Source: Sandarakinorhabdus sp. AAP62 (GTDB taxonomy: Bacteria > Pseudomonadota > Alphaproteobacteria > Sphingomonadales > Sphingomonadaceae). Taken from it: 64,000 nucleotides of DNA. Below the pieces are notes generated by a model. That model worked only from the letters and a program-made list of their open reading frames with translations. It searched no databases and was not told the DNA's origin. Below are positions 25,293 through 34,022 of the stretch, one piece after another. Numbering within the stretch: the first letter of the stretch is position 1; each line of letters starts with the position of its first letter. The stretch spans positions 486,046 to 550,045 of the forward strand of contig NZ_ANFY01000007.1 of NCBI RefSeq assembly GCF_000331225.1, given 5' to 3'. The translations under genes and the position numbers were made by a program.

Positions 25293-26283
25293 CCGCCAGC
25301 ACGATCTTGCCCACATGCGCGCCGGCCTCCATCCGCTGATGCGCCGCGCCGGCTTCGGCGAGCGGAAACACCCTATCCGTCACCGGCGTCAGCCGCCCCG
25401 CCTCGAACGCCGGCCAGATCACGCCTTCCAGCGTTTCGGCGATCGCCGTCTTGAAGGCGACGGGGCGCGGGCGCAGCATCGAACCGGTCAGCACCAGCCG
25501 CTTGCGCATGACAAGCGCCAGATTCACCTCGGCGGTCGGCCCGCGCTGGAAGGCGATGCTCACATGGCGGCCATCGTCGGCCATGCAGGCGATGTTCTTC
25601 GGCACATAATCGCCGCCCACCATGTCGAGCACGAGATCGACGCCCTTGCCGCCGGTCAGCGCCAGCACCTCGGCCGAAAAATCCTGCGTCTTGTAATTGA
25701 TCGCGTGCGCCGCACCATGTGCCACAGCCGCCGCGCATTTTTCATCGCTGCCGCAGGTGGCAATCGCCGTCAGCCCGACTTCCCTGGCCAATTGCAGCGC
25801 GGTGATGCCGATGCCGCTGGTGCCGCCGTGGATCAGGATCGTCTCGCCCGGCCGCGCCCGGCCACGGTCCATCACGTTGGACCAGACGGTGAACCAGGTT
25901 TCCGGCAAGCCAGCGGCGTCCGTCATCGCCATGCCGGCCGGCACCGGCAGGCACTGGCCGGCTGGTGCGACGCAATATTCGGCATAGCCGCCGCCCGCCA
26001 CCAGCGCGCACACCGCGTCTCCAGGCCGCCAGCGCGCCACATCTTCGCCCGCCGCCACCACGGTACCGGAAATTTCCAGGCCCATGATGGTGGGCGTGCC
26101 GGGCGGCATCGGATAGAGGCCCAGCCTTTGCAGCACATCGGGCCGGTTCACGCCGGCCGCCGCCACCTTCACCAGCACTTCGCCCGGCCCGGGCTGCGGC
26201 ACGGGGCGGGAGACGGGCTGCAACACCTCCGGCCCTCCCGGGGCGGCGGGGTCGATGGCGGTCATGGTGCTGGGGATGGTCAT
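25285..26283 (-). CDS. NAD(P)H quinone oxidoreductase, PIG3/zeta-crystallin type
   Basis: 332 residues, medium-chain dehydrogenase fold. The N-terminal GroES-like domain (PGPGEVLVKVAAAGVNRPDVLQR) lacks the catalytic zinc ligands. The Rossmann fold carries ILIHGGTSGIGITALQLA, and the NADPH-binding CGSDEKCAAAVAHGAAHAINY region follows. It probably reduces quinones by one or two electrons and is cytoplasmic. The 5' region divergently faces the DUF1192 gene about 45 bases away. Confidence 0.92.
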   Translation of the reverse strand: MTIPSTMTAIDPAAPGGPEVLQPVSRPVPQPGPGEVLVKVAAAGVNRPDVLQRLGLYPMPPGTPTIMGLEISGTVVAAGEDVARWRPGDAVCALVAGGGYAEYCVAPAGQCLPVPAGMAMTDAAGLPETWFTVWSNVMDRGRARPGETILIHGGTSGIGITALQLAREVGLTAIATCGSDEKCAAAVAHGAAHAINYKTQDFSAEVLALTGGKGVDLVLDMVGGDYVPKNIACMADDGRHVSIAFQRGPTAEVNLALVMRKRLVLTGSMLRPRPVAFKTAIAETLEGVIWPAFEAGRLTPVTDRVFPLAEAGAAHQRMEAGAHVGKIVLAVS

Positions 26284-26328
26284 GCACCGGATATTGACTC
26301 AGGCCAGCGCGCGGTCAACCGTTGGACC

Positions 26329-26526
26329 ATGTTCGACGAAGCCGACCTGCCCAAGAAGAAGAGTGACAGCCTTGCCGATCTGGCGCGGGAAGACCTCGAT
26401 CGCCTCTCCATCGCCGATCTCGACGAGCGCATCGCTGGCCTCGAAGCCGAGCTGGCGCGCACCAGGGCCAAGCGCGAGGGTGCCGCGCAATTCCGTGCCG
26501 CTGCCGACAGCCTGTTCAAGAAATGA
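26329..26526 (+). CDS. DUF1192 family small protein
   Basis: 65 residues from the ATG at 26329. The core is MFDEADLPKKK, SIADLDERIAGLEAELARTRAKREG and AADSLFKK, the typical DUF1192 pattern with a short coiled coil. The function of the family is not known to me. Its stop overlaps the next start as ATGA, so it heads a three-gene translationally coupled operon. Confidence 0.87.
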   Translation: MFDEADLPKKKSDSLADLAREDLDRLSIADLDERIAGLEAELARTRAKREGAAQFRAAADSLFKK

Positions 26527-27464
26527 CCACCGCACTTGGCACCCATGATTTCGTTGCCGACCCCCGCAACGAAACGATCCTGATCAATGTGGACGGCCAG
26601 TTGCTGCCGCGCGCCCAGGCGATGGTGAGCGTGTTTGATTCGGGCTTCATGCTGGGCGACGGCGTGTGGGAAGGCCTGCGCGTCCACGCTGGCCGCATCG
26701 CCTTCCTGGATCAGCACCTCGACCGGCTGTGGGAAGGCGCCAAGGCCATCTTCATGGATATCGGCATCAGCCGCGCGGAGCTGGAGCAGCGGATCTACGC
26801 CACCATCGACGCCAATCAGATGACCGCCTGCCACATCCGCCTGATGGTGACGCGCGGCCTGCGCTCGACGCCCTATCAGGATCCGCGCGTCGTGGTCTCA
26901 CCCGCCACCATCGTCATCATCGCCGAGCACAAGGACCCGCTGCCCTCGACCATCGAGAAGGGCATCCGCCTCGCCACCGTCCACGTCCGCCGCGGCCATC
27001 CCGATGTGCAGGACCCCAAGTTGAACAGTCATTCGAAGCTCAATTGCATCACCGCCTGCATCCAGGCGACGCAGGCCGGGGCGGACGAGGCGTTGATGCT
27101 TGATCCGCACGGCTTTGTCGCGACCTGCAACTCCACCCACTTCTTCATCGTGAAGCGGAACCGGAAGGGCCAGGAGGAGGTGTGGACCTCCACCGGCGAT
27201 TATTGCCTGGCCGGCATCACGCGCGGCAACGTCATCGCGCTGTGCGAGGACAATGGCATCCCCGTCTTCCAGAAGAATTTCTCGCTCACCGATGTCTATT
27301 CGGCCAGCGAAGCCTTCGTCACCGGCACCTTCGCCGGCGTCGTGCCGGTCACCAGCATCGATGGCCGCAAATTGACCGATGCGCGCGGGCCGATGGTGGA
27401 ACGGCTGCAGGGGCTTTACCGCGCGCTCATTGAAGCGGACGTGGCGGCGCGCGGGCGGCCATGA
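26523..27464 (+). CDS. Class IV (branched-chain/D-amino-acid type) aminotransferase
   Basis: 313 residues. Class IV features are FDSGFMLGDGVWEGLRVHAG at the N-terminus, the catalytic-Lys region DPKLNSHSKLNC, EALMLDPHGFVATCNSTHFF and a C-terminal EAFVTGTFAGVVPV. This fold-type IV PLP enzyme could be a branched-chain aminotransferase, D-amino-acid transaminase or ADC lyase; the sequence does not decide. It overlaps by ATGA both with DUF1192 upstream and with a sulfotransferase-like gene downstream. Confidence 0.9.
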   Translation: MTTALGTHDFVADPRNETILINVDGQLLPRAQAMVSVFDSGFMLGDGVWEGLRVHAGRIAFLDQHLDRLWEGAKAIFMDIGISRAELEQRIYATIDANQMTACHIRLMVTRGLRSTPYQDPRVVVSPATIVIIAEHKDPLPSTIEKGIRLATVHVRRGHPDVQDPKLNSHSKLNCITACIQATQAGADEALMLDPHGFVATCNSTHFFIVKRNRKGQEEVWTSTGDYCLAGITRGNVIALCEDNGIPVFQKNFSLTDVYSASEAFVTGTFAGVVPVTSIDGRKLTDARGPMVERLQGLYRALIEADVAARGRP

Positions 27465-28177
27465 CCGTTCGCATCGCCATGTGGTCGGGGCCGCGCAACC
27501 TCTCGACCGCGATGATGCGCAGCTTTGGCGCGCGCGGTGATTGCCATGTCAGCGACGAGCCTTTCTATGGCGCCTATCTGAAGCAGACCGGCGATGATCA
27601 CCCGATGGCGGACGCGGTGATCGCCGCCATGGACTGCGACTGGCACAGCGTCACCGATGCGCTGTCCGGCCCGTGCGCGCAGCCGGTCTGGTATCAGAAG
27701 CACATGGTGCACCACATGGTCGGGCCGGTGCAGATGCATGACCTCAAAGGCTTCAAGCACGCCTTTCTGATCCGCTCACCGGAACGGGTGATCGCCTCCT
27801 ACGCCGAAAAGCGCGAGGTGGTGACGGCGGAAGGGCTGGGTTTTGCGAAGCAACGCGCCTGGTTCGAGGCCGAAGCGGACCGGCTGGGCCACGCGCCGCC
27901 GGTGGTCGATTCGGCCGATGTGCTGGCCGATCCCGCCGGCACGCTGTCGCGCCTGTGTGCGGCGCTGGACATCGGCTGGGATGCCGCCATGCTGCACTGG
28001 CCGCCCGGCCCGCGCGACACCGATGGCGTGTGGGCGCCGCACTGGTACAACAGGGTGCTGGCCTCCACCGGCTTCGAGGGCGAGGAAGGGCCGTTGCCGG
28101 AACTGGCGGGCGAGGCGGCGCGGGTGGGCGACGAATGCCAGCCGCACTATGCCTTCATGGCCGCCCACAGGCTGTAA
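27461..28177 (+). CDS. Sulfotransferase-like P-loop protein
   Basis: 238 residues. The N-terminal WSGPRNLSTAMMRSFGARGD resembles the 5'-phosphosulfate-binding loop of sulfotransferases, and FLIRSPERVIASYAEKRE the 3'-phosphate-binding strand and helix. The fold is thus PAPS-dependent sulfotransferase-like, but the substrate is unknown. Its coupling (ATGA) to a class IV aminotransferase is notable because I recall plant proteins joining the two domains. It is a cytoplasmic enzyme without membrane segments. Confidence 0.75.
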   Translation: MTVRIAMWSGPRNLSTAMMRSFGARGDCHVSDEPFYGAYLKQTGDDHPMADAVIAAMDCDWHSVTDALSGPCAQPVWYQKHMVHHMVGPVQMHDLKGFKHAFLIRSPERVIASYAEKREVVTAEGLGFAKQRAWFEAEADRLGHAPPVVDSADVLADPAGTLSRLCAALDIGWDAAMLHWPPGPRDTDGVWAPHWYNRVLASTGFEGEEGPLPELAGEAARVGDECQPHYAFMAAHRL

Positions 28178-28257
28178 CCCCAAATCAAAAGCGACAGGTT
28201 GCCTGTGGTTGACGCGCGCGTAATCTGCGTGGCGGTCCGATTTTGGGGAGACACCCG

Positions 28258-29355
28258 GTGAATTTCGATTTTTCCGACGAAGCCAAGGAACTCGGCGAAC
28301 AGGCGCGCAAACTGCTCGCGGAAAAGGCCGGCACTGGCCCGGCGCGCAAGGCCATGGCTGATGGCGCGCCGGCCATGGACGCCGGCCTGTGGAAGGAGAT
28401 CAGCGAACTGGGCTGGACCGCTGCGCGCGTGCCGGAAGCCCATGGCGGGCTGGGCCTCTCCGTCGAGGAAGTCGCCCAGCTGGCCGAAGCCGCCGGTGGC
28501 AGCCTTGCCACCGTGCCGCTCGTTTCCACCCTGCTCGCCACTGAAGCGCTGGTGCTGGCCGGCACGGAGGCCCAGCAGGCCAAGTGGCTGCCCGGCATCG
28601 CCAGCGGTGAGGTGATCGCCACCGTCGCCTGGAGCGAGCCGGGCGCGGTCAACCCCGCCAACGTCAAGACCGTGGCCAAGGGCGGTGCGCTCTCCGGCGT
28701 GAAGCAGCCGGTAGCCGATCTGCCCGTGGCCCATGTCGCCATCGTGGCGGCAGCCGGTGCCGATGGCCCGCAGCTGTACATCGTCGATCTGAAGGGGGCC
28801 GACACGGCTACCGTGGAAACCGTCGATCTCGTCCGCCGCCATGGCAAGCTGACGCTGAACAACACGCCGGCCGAAGCGCTGGGCGATGCTGGCGATTATC
28901 AGGACTGGCTCGACCGCGCCGCCATCATCCTCGCCTATGAGGCCATTGGCACCGCCCAGGCCGCCATGGCGATGAGCGTCGATTACGCCAAGACCCGCGT
29001 CGCCTTCGGCCAGAAGATCGGCCGTTACCAGTCGGTCAAGCACAAGTGTGCCGACATGTACATCAAGCTGGAACTGGCCCGCGCCCATGCCCTGCACGGC
29101 GTGGCCATGATCGGCACCAACGGCGCCGAACTGCGCCAGGCCGCCGCCGCTGCCCGCGTCGCCAGCCTGGATGCGCTGGCCTTCTGCGCGGAAGAAAATG
29201 TGCAGCTGCACGGCGGGATCGGCTTCACCTGGGAAAGCGATTGCCAATTCTATTACCGCCGCAACCGGGCGCTGGTCGCCGCGCTCGGCCCGCGCGGCTG
29301 GTGGGCAGATCGGCTGGTGCGCGCGCTGGAACAACGCAACCGCGCCGCAGCGTGA
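28258..29355 (+). CDS. Acyl-CoA dehydrogenase, small/divergent subunit type
   Basis: 365 residues from the GTG at 28258, with GGGGAG 7 bases upstream. The N-terminal acyl-CoA dehydrogenase domain is recognisable (LWKEISELGWTAARVPEAHGGLGLS), the middle domain is short and degenerate, and the C-terminal half has FGQKIGRYQSVKHKCADMYIKLELARAHALHG and VQLHGGIGFTWESDCQFYYRR. Such proteins often form a heteromeric pair with a second dehydrogenase, like FadE pairs of sterol or CoA side-chain degradation. The immediate downstream partner fits. Confidence 0.88.
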   Translation: MNFDFSDEAKELGEQARKLLAEKAGTGPARKAMADGAPAMDAGLWKEISELGWTAARVPEAHGGLGLSVEEVAQLAEAAGGSLATVPLVSTLLATEALVLAGTEAQQAKWLPGIASGEVIATVAWSEPGAVNPANVKTVAKGGALSGVKQPVADLPVAHVAIVAAAGADGPQLYIVDLKGADTATVETVDLVRRHGKLTLNNTPAEALGDAGDYQDWLDRAAIILAYEAIGTAQAAMAMSVDYAKTRVAFGQKIGRYQSVKHKCADMYIKLELARAHALHGVAMIGTNGAELRQAAAAARVASLDALAFCAEENVQLHGGIGFTWESDCQFYYRRNRALVAALGPRGWWADRLVRALEQRNRAAA

Positions 29356-29414
29356 CGAAATGCGCCTCGACAGGCTTGGCCGTCGAGGGTGAAACAGACT
29401 TCGGGAGACGAACC

Positions 29415-30641
29415 ATGGATTTCAACGACACCCCGCAGGAAGCCGAATATCGCGCCACGGTGCGCGCCTGGCTGGAAGACAATGCCAGCGAATATCGCGA
29501 CCCGCCGGCCGAAAGCTGGAAACTGCCGGAATTCATCGCGCGATCGAAGGCCTGGCAGGCCAAGAAGCACGCCGCCGGCTATACCGGCATCACCTGGCCC
29601 AAGATGTTCGGCGGCCAGGGCCTGACGCCGATGCACAGCATCATCTATGGCCAGGAAGAAGGCCGCTGGCATGTGCCGCAGGGCCTTTATTCCATCGGCC
29701 TTGGCATGTGCATCCCCACCGTCTTCACCCACGGCAACCCGGAGGTGATCCAGCGCTATGTGCCCAAGGCGCTGCTGGGCGAGGAAGTCTGGTGCCAGCT
29801 CTTCTCCGAACCGGCGGCGGGTTCCGATCTTGCCGGCATCCGCACCAAGGCGGTGAAGGATGGCGATGAATGGGTGATCGACGGCCAGAAAGTGTGGACC
29901 AGCTTCGCCCACGCCTCCGATTTCGGCATTGTCGTCTGCCGCACCGATCCGAACATGCCCAAGCACAAGGGCCTCACCATGTTCATCGTGAACATGAAGG
30001 CACCGGGCGTGACGGTGAAGGGCATCAAGCAGATGTCCGGCGGCAGCGATTTCAACGAAGTGTTTTTCGATGGCGTGCGGGTGCAGGATTCGCACCGCCT
30101 CGGCGAGGTCGGCAACGGCTGGAAGGTGGCGCTCACCACGCTGATGCACGAGCGTCTCGCCGTTGGCGGCAAGCCGCGGTACGCGCCCGGCTATGAAACG
30201 CTGATGAAGCTGGCCAAGGGCGTGGAAGCGCCGGACGGCAGCCCGGCCATCGGCGCCAGCGACGTGCGCCAGAAGATCGCCCAGACCTATATCAACGATC
30301 AGGGCATCAAGCTCACCCAGATGCGCGCGCTCTCCGCCCTGTCCAAGGGCCAGGTGCCGGGGCCGGAGCAGTCCATCTCCAAGGTGGTGGTGGCGAAAAC
30401 CATGCAGGATCTGGCCAGCTTCGCGCTTGATCTGTCGGGCGGTGACGGCTTTGTGGCCGGCAGCGACGCCGATCCGGAACTGGCCAAGCTGCAGGGGAGC
30501 TACCTCGGCTCGGCTGGCCTGCGCATTGCCGGCGGCACCGACGAAATCCTGCGCAACATCATCGCGGAACGCGTGCTGGGCCTGCCCGGCGACATGCGGC
30601 CGGACAAGGACACGCCGTTCAACCAGGCCGTGCCGGTTTGA
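29415..30641 (+). CDS. Acyl-CoA dehydrogenase, partner of the preceding gene
   Basis: 408 residues from the ATG at 29415 (GGGAGA upstream). Motifs are CQLFSEPAAGSDLAGIRTKA (FAD/substrate loop), KVWTSFAHASDFGIVVCRTD and SAGLRIAGGTDEILRNIIAERVLGLP. Only 59 bases separate it from the preceding dehydrogenase, and the two probably act as an alpha2beta2-type enzyme in beta-oxidation of an unknown acyl-CoA. A strong intrinsic terminator follows. Confidence 0.93.
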   Translation: MDFNDTPQEAEYRATVRAWLEDNASEYRDPPAESWKLPEFIARSKAWQAKKHAAGYTGITWPKMFGGQGLTPMHSIIYGQEEGRWHVPQGLYSIGLGMCIPTVFTHGNPEVIQRYVPKALLGEEVWCQLFSEPAAGSDLAGIRTKAVKDGDEWVIDGQKVWTSFAHASDFGIVVCRTDPNMPKHKGLTMFIVNMKAPGVTVKGIKQMSGGSDFNEVFFDGVRVQDSHRLGEVGNGWKVALTTLMHERLAVGGKPRYAPGYETLMKLAKGVEAPDGSPAIGASDVRQKIAQTYINDQGIKLTQMRALSALSKGQVPGPEQSISKVVVAKTMQDLASFALDLSGGDGFVAGSDADPELAKLQGSYLGSAGLRIAGGTDEILRNIIAERVLGLPGDMRPDKDTPFNQAVPV

Positions 30642-30660
30642 TCGGCAGACTATTGCAAGG

Positions 30661-30692
30661 GGGGCGCTGGCCGGCTGGCCGGCGCCCCTTTT
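30661..30692 (+). terminator. Intrinsic terminator after the acyl-CoA dehydrogenase pair
   Basis: Stem GGGGCGC (30661-30667) with GCGCCCC (30682-30688), an inner GGCC/GGCC stem and a GGCT loop, then TTTT. It lies between convergent genes. Confidence 0.85.
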
Positions 30693-30696
30693 CGCG

Positions 30697-31455
30697 TCAG
30701 CTGACCGGGCAGCCTTCCGGCACCGGCGCCAGGCTCAGTTCCGCCTTGGCCTTTAGCAGATCGGCCTTGTAATCGGCGGTGTCCTCGATCTGCTGATAGA
30801 GCGCAGTGGCAAGCAGGCGGCCGTTCGTCACATCCGACGCCCAGTGCACGCGGCAGGCGATGCGCAGATCGCCGGTGGCCTTGCCGAACTTCAGCAGCGC
30901 GGCGCTGCGTTCCGGCCGCGCGTCCGACAGGATCAGGCCCCACAGCCAGCCCACCGCCGCATGGCCCGACGGATAGGCGAAACCGAGCGCCTTGCCGCCG
31001 TCCTTCGCGGCATCCGGGTCGCAGGCCTTGCCGTTATCGGTGCTGAACGGGCGCGGACGCTTGTAATAATCCTTGGCCAGGAACACGGCGCGGCCCAGAT
31101 CGGTGCCGGCGCGGCGCAGCAGCGTCATGGTGGCCGGCGTCGTCTGCGGGGTTAGGTTGGCGCCCAGCGCACAGCTCACCGCCTTCACGAAACTCGGGCT
31201 GGTCACGCTCAGCTGGCCGATGGCGCTCTGCCACAGCGGCCCGCCAATGCCGCGCTTGCTCTGGCGATAGAGGAATTTGTCGGCCTGATCATCAGTGCTG
31301 CCGGCTTCGGGCGGCGGCGGCAACAGGCGCATCAGCGCCAGCGGCGGCCGGTCGGCGACATAGCCCGGCGCCGGCGCGGCAGCGGGCGCGGTCATTGTAG
31401 GCTGGGCCGCCAGCGGCGTGGGAATCAGCAAAAGGGCAGTCAGCATCAGGCGCAT
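30697..31455 (-). CDS. Secreted class A non-specific acid phosphatase (PAP2 family)
   Basis: 252 residues from the ATG at 31455 (GGAG about 9 bases upstream); the signal peptide is MRLMLTALLLIPTPLAAQ. The three phosphatase motifs are KDYYKRPRPF, YPSGHAAVGW and CRVHWASDVTNG, covering the KxxxxxxRP-PSGH-RxxxxxHxxxD signature. This is a periplasmic enzyme releasing phosphate from diverse esters. Its start is divergent from clpA. Confidence 0.92.
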   Translation of the reverse strand: MRLMLTALLLIPTPLAAQPTMTAPAAAPAPGYVADRPPLALMRLLPPPPEAGSTDDQADKFLYRQSKRGIGGPLWQSAIGQLSVTSPSFVKAVSCALGANLTPQTTPATMTLLRRAGTDLGRAVFLAKDYYKRPRPFSTDNGKACDPDAAKDGGKALGFAYPSGHAAVGWLWGLILSDARPERSAALLKFGKATGDLRIACRVHWASDVTNGRLLATALYQQIEDTADYKADLLKAKAELSLAPVPEGCPVS

Positions 31456-31670
31456 TTCGGTGTCTCCACGATTGAAGATCATCATGGCGCGCCGTTGCCC
31501 GGCTGGCCAGAGGTTCGCAAACATCACTGCGACATTACAAACATGTGGCACTGGGCCGTTTGCCCCTTGATATCTGCCTGCACCGGGCAGACATTGGCTG
31601 CAGGCCCTCCATACGGCCGGGCCGGCCAACGGCGCTCCTTTCCCCCGAACGGCGCGCCACGGAGATGTTG

Positions 31671-34013
31671 ATGCCCTCGTTCACCCGCGAACTTGAAAAG
31701 ACCCTGCACAACGCGCTGGCCGAAGCCGCGCGCCGCACCCACGAATATGCCACGCTCGAACATCTCTTGCTGGCGCTCACCACCGATACCCACGCCGCCC
31801 AGGTCATGAAGGCCTGCAATGTCGATCTTGAGGAACTGCAGGGCCAGCTGATCCGCTATCTCGATACCGAACTGCAGGCGCTCAAAGCCGATGCCAGTGT
31901 TGATCCGTCGCCCACCGCCGGGTTCCAGCGCGTGGTGCAGCGCGCCATCCTGCATGTGCAGTCGAGCGGCCGCGAGGAAGTGACTGGCGCCAACGTGCTG
32001 GTCGCGCTGTTTTCCGAACGCGAAAGCCACGCCGTGTTCTTCCTGCAGCAGCAGGACATGACGCGCCTCGATGCCGTCTCCTTCATCAGCCACGGCATTG
32101 CCAAGTCCGGCCAGTCCGAAGCCAAGCCGCCCAAGGGAACGGCCGATCGGGAAGAGCCGGAGGAAAAGCCGGCCAAGACCGAAAAGAGCGACAAGAAGGG
32201 CGGCGAAAGCGCGCTCAAGCAGTTCACCGTCAACCTCAACGAGAAGGCCAGGATCGGCAAGGTCGACCCATTGATCGGCCGCCATGCCGAGGTCGATCGC
32301 ACCATCCAGATCCTGTGCCGCCGGTCCAAGAACAATCCGCTGTATGTCGGTGATCCCGGCGTCGGCAAGACGGCGATTGCCGAGGGCCTCGCGCGCAAGA
32401 TCGTCGAGGGCCAGGTGCCCGATGTGCTGAAGCCCGCCGTGATCTACAGCCTCGACATGGGCGCGCTGCTCGCCGGCACCCGCTATCGCGGCGATTTCGA
32501 GGAGCGGCTGAAGAATGTCGTGAACGAGCTGGAAAAGCTGCCGCACGCCGTGCTGTTCATCGATGAGATCCACACGGTGATCGGCGCCGGTGCCACCAGC
32601 GGCGGCGCGATGGATGCCTCGAACCTGCTCAAGCCCGCGCTGTCTTCCGGCGCCATCCGCTGCATCGGTTCGACCACCTACAAGGAGTTCCGCAACCACT
32701 TCGAGAAGGACCGCGCCCTGCTGCGCCGCTTCCAGAAGATCGACGTGAACGAGCCGAGCATCGAGGATTCGATCAAGATCCTGATGGGGCTGCGGCCGTC
32801 CTATGAAGAGCATCACAAGCTTCGCTACACCGCCGATGCCATCAAGGCGGCGGTGGAGCTTTCGGCCCGTTACATCAACGATCGCAAGCTGCCGGACAAG
32901 GCCATCGACGTGATCGACGAGACCGGCGCGTCGCAGATGCTGCTGCCTGAAAGCAAGCGCAAGAAGAGCATCGGCGTGAAGGAAGTGGAAGCGGTGATCG
33001 CCACCATGGCGCGCATCCCGCCGAAGAGCGTTTCCACCGACGACAAGGCGCAGCTGCAGACGCTGGATGCCGATCTGAAGCGCGTGGTGTTCGGCCAGGA
33101 TGCCGCCATCGAGAAATTGTCCAGCGCGATCAAGCTGGCGCGTGCGGGCTTGCGCGAACCCAACAAGCCGATTGGCTGCTATCTCTTCTCCGGCCCCACC
33201 GGCGTCGGCAAGACCGAAGTCGCCAAGCAGCTGGCCAGCATCCTGGGCATCCCGCTCACCCGGTTCGACATGTCGGAATATATGGAACGCCACTCGGTCA
33301 GCCGGCTGATCGGTGCGCCTCCCGGCTATGTCGGCTTCGATCAGGGCGGTCTGCTCACCGATGCCGTCGATCAGCAGCCGCACTCGGTGCTGCTGCTGGA
33401 CGAGATCGAGAAGGCCCACCCCGATCTGTTCAACATCCTGTTGCAGGTCATGGACAACGGCAAATTGACCGATCACCACGGCAAGACGGTGGATTTCCGC
33501 AACATCATCCTGATCATGACGACCAACGCCGGCGCTGCCGACATGGCGCGGGAAGGCATTGGTTTCGGCGCCACCAGCCGCATCGGTGAGGATGAAGAGG
33601 CCATCAAGAAGATGTTCTCGCCGGAATTCCGCAACCGCCTCGATGCCACCGTGCCGTTCGGTTACCTGCCGCCATCGGTGGTTGCCATGGTGATCGACAA
33701 GTTCGTGCTGCAGCTGGAAATGCAGCTGGCCGATCGGGAAGTGCACATCAGCCTGACCGAAGAAGCCAAGGCCTGGCTGATCGCCCGCGGCTACGACAAG
33801 CTCTATGGTGCGCGCCCGATGGGCCGCCTCATTCAGGAGAAGATCAAGCAGCCGCTGGCCGAAGAACTGTTGTTCGGCAAGCTGGTGAACGGCGGCGAAG
33901 TGCGCGTGCACGTGAAGGACGATGATCTGTCGTTCGAGATCGTGCCGGCGATCAAGAAGCTGAAAGCGAAGAAGGCACCGAAAGCGCTGCCGGCGCCGGC
34001 CACGGAGGCCTGA
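31671..34013 (+). CDS. clpA: ATP-dependent Clp protease ATPase subunit ClpA
   Basis: 780 residues from the ATG at 31671 (GGAG 6 bases upstream; another ATG at 31665 is too close to it). The N-domain starts FTRELEKTLHNALAEAARRTHEYATLEHLLLAL. AAA-1 Walker A is GDPGVGKTAIAEGL and AAA-2 is GPTGVGKTEVAKQL. The ClpP-docking loop reads IGF (REGIGFGATS) instead of E. coli IGL. It unfolds substrates for ClpP. A clpS adaptor gene, often directly upstream in relatives, is not present there. Confidence 0.96.
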   Translation: MPSFTRELEKTLHNALAEAARRTHEYATLEHLLLALTTDTHAAQVMKACNVDLEELQGQLIRYLDTELQALKADASVDPSPTAGFQRVVQRAILHVQSSGREEVTGANVLVALFSERESHAVFFLQQQDMTRLDAVSFISHGIAKSGQSEAKPPKGTADREEPEEKPAKTEKSDKKGGESALKQFTVNLNEKARIGKVDPLIGRHAEVDRTIQILCRRSKNNPLYVGDPGVGKTAIAEGLARKIVEGQVPDVLKPAVIYSLDMGALLAGTRYRGDFEERLKNVVNELEKLPHAVLFIDEIHTVIGAGATSGGAMDASNLLKPALSSGAIRCIGSTTYKEFRNHFEKDRALLRRFQKIDVNEPSIEDSIKILMGLRPSYEEHHKLRYTADAIKAAVELSARYINDRKLPDKAIDVIDETGASQMLLPESKRKKSIGVKEVEAVIATMARIPPKSVSTDDKAQLQTLDADLKRVVFGQDAAIEKLSSAIKLARAGLREPNKPIGCYLFSGPTGVGKTEVAKQLASILGIPLTRFDMSEYMERHSVSRLIGAPPGYVGFDQGGLLTDAVDQQPHSVLLLDEIEKAHPDLFNILLQVMDNGKLTDHHGKTVDFRNIILIMTTNAGAADMAREGIGFGATSRIGEDEEAIKKMFSPEFRNRLDATVPFGYLPPSVVAMVIDKFVLQLEMQLADREVHISLTEEAKAWLIARGYDKLYGARPMGRLIQEKIKQPLAEELLFGKLVNGGEVRVHVKDDDLSFEIVPAIKKLKAKKAPKALPAPATEA

Positions 34014-34022
34014 GCGGTCGCA

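Noticed and set aside
31524..33911. 795-codon antisense frame across clpA
   Set aside because: It mirrors clpA codons on the opposite strand; the protein is His/Gln/Arg-rich nonsense, while clpA shows full AAA motifs.
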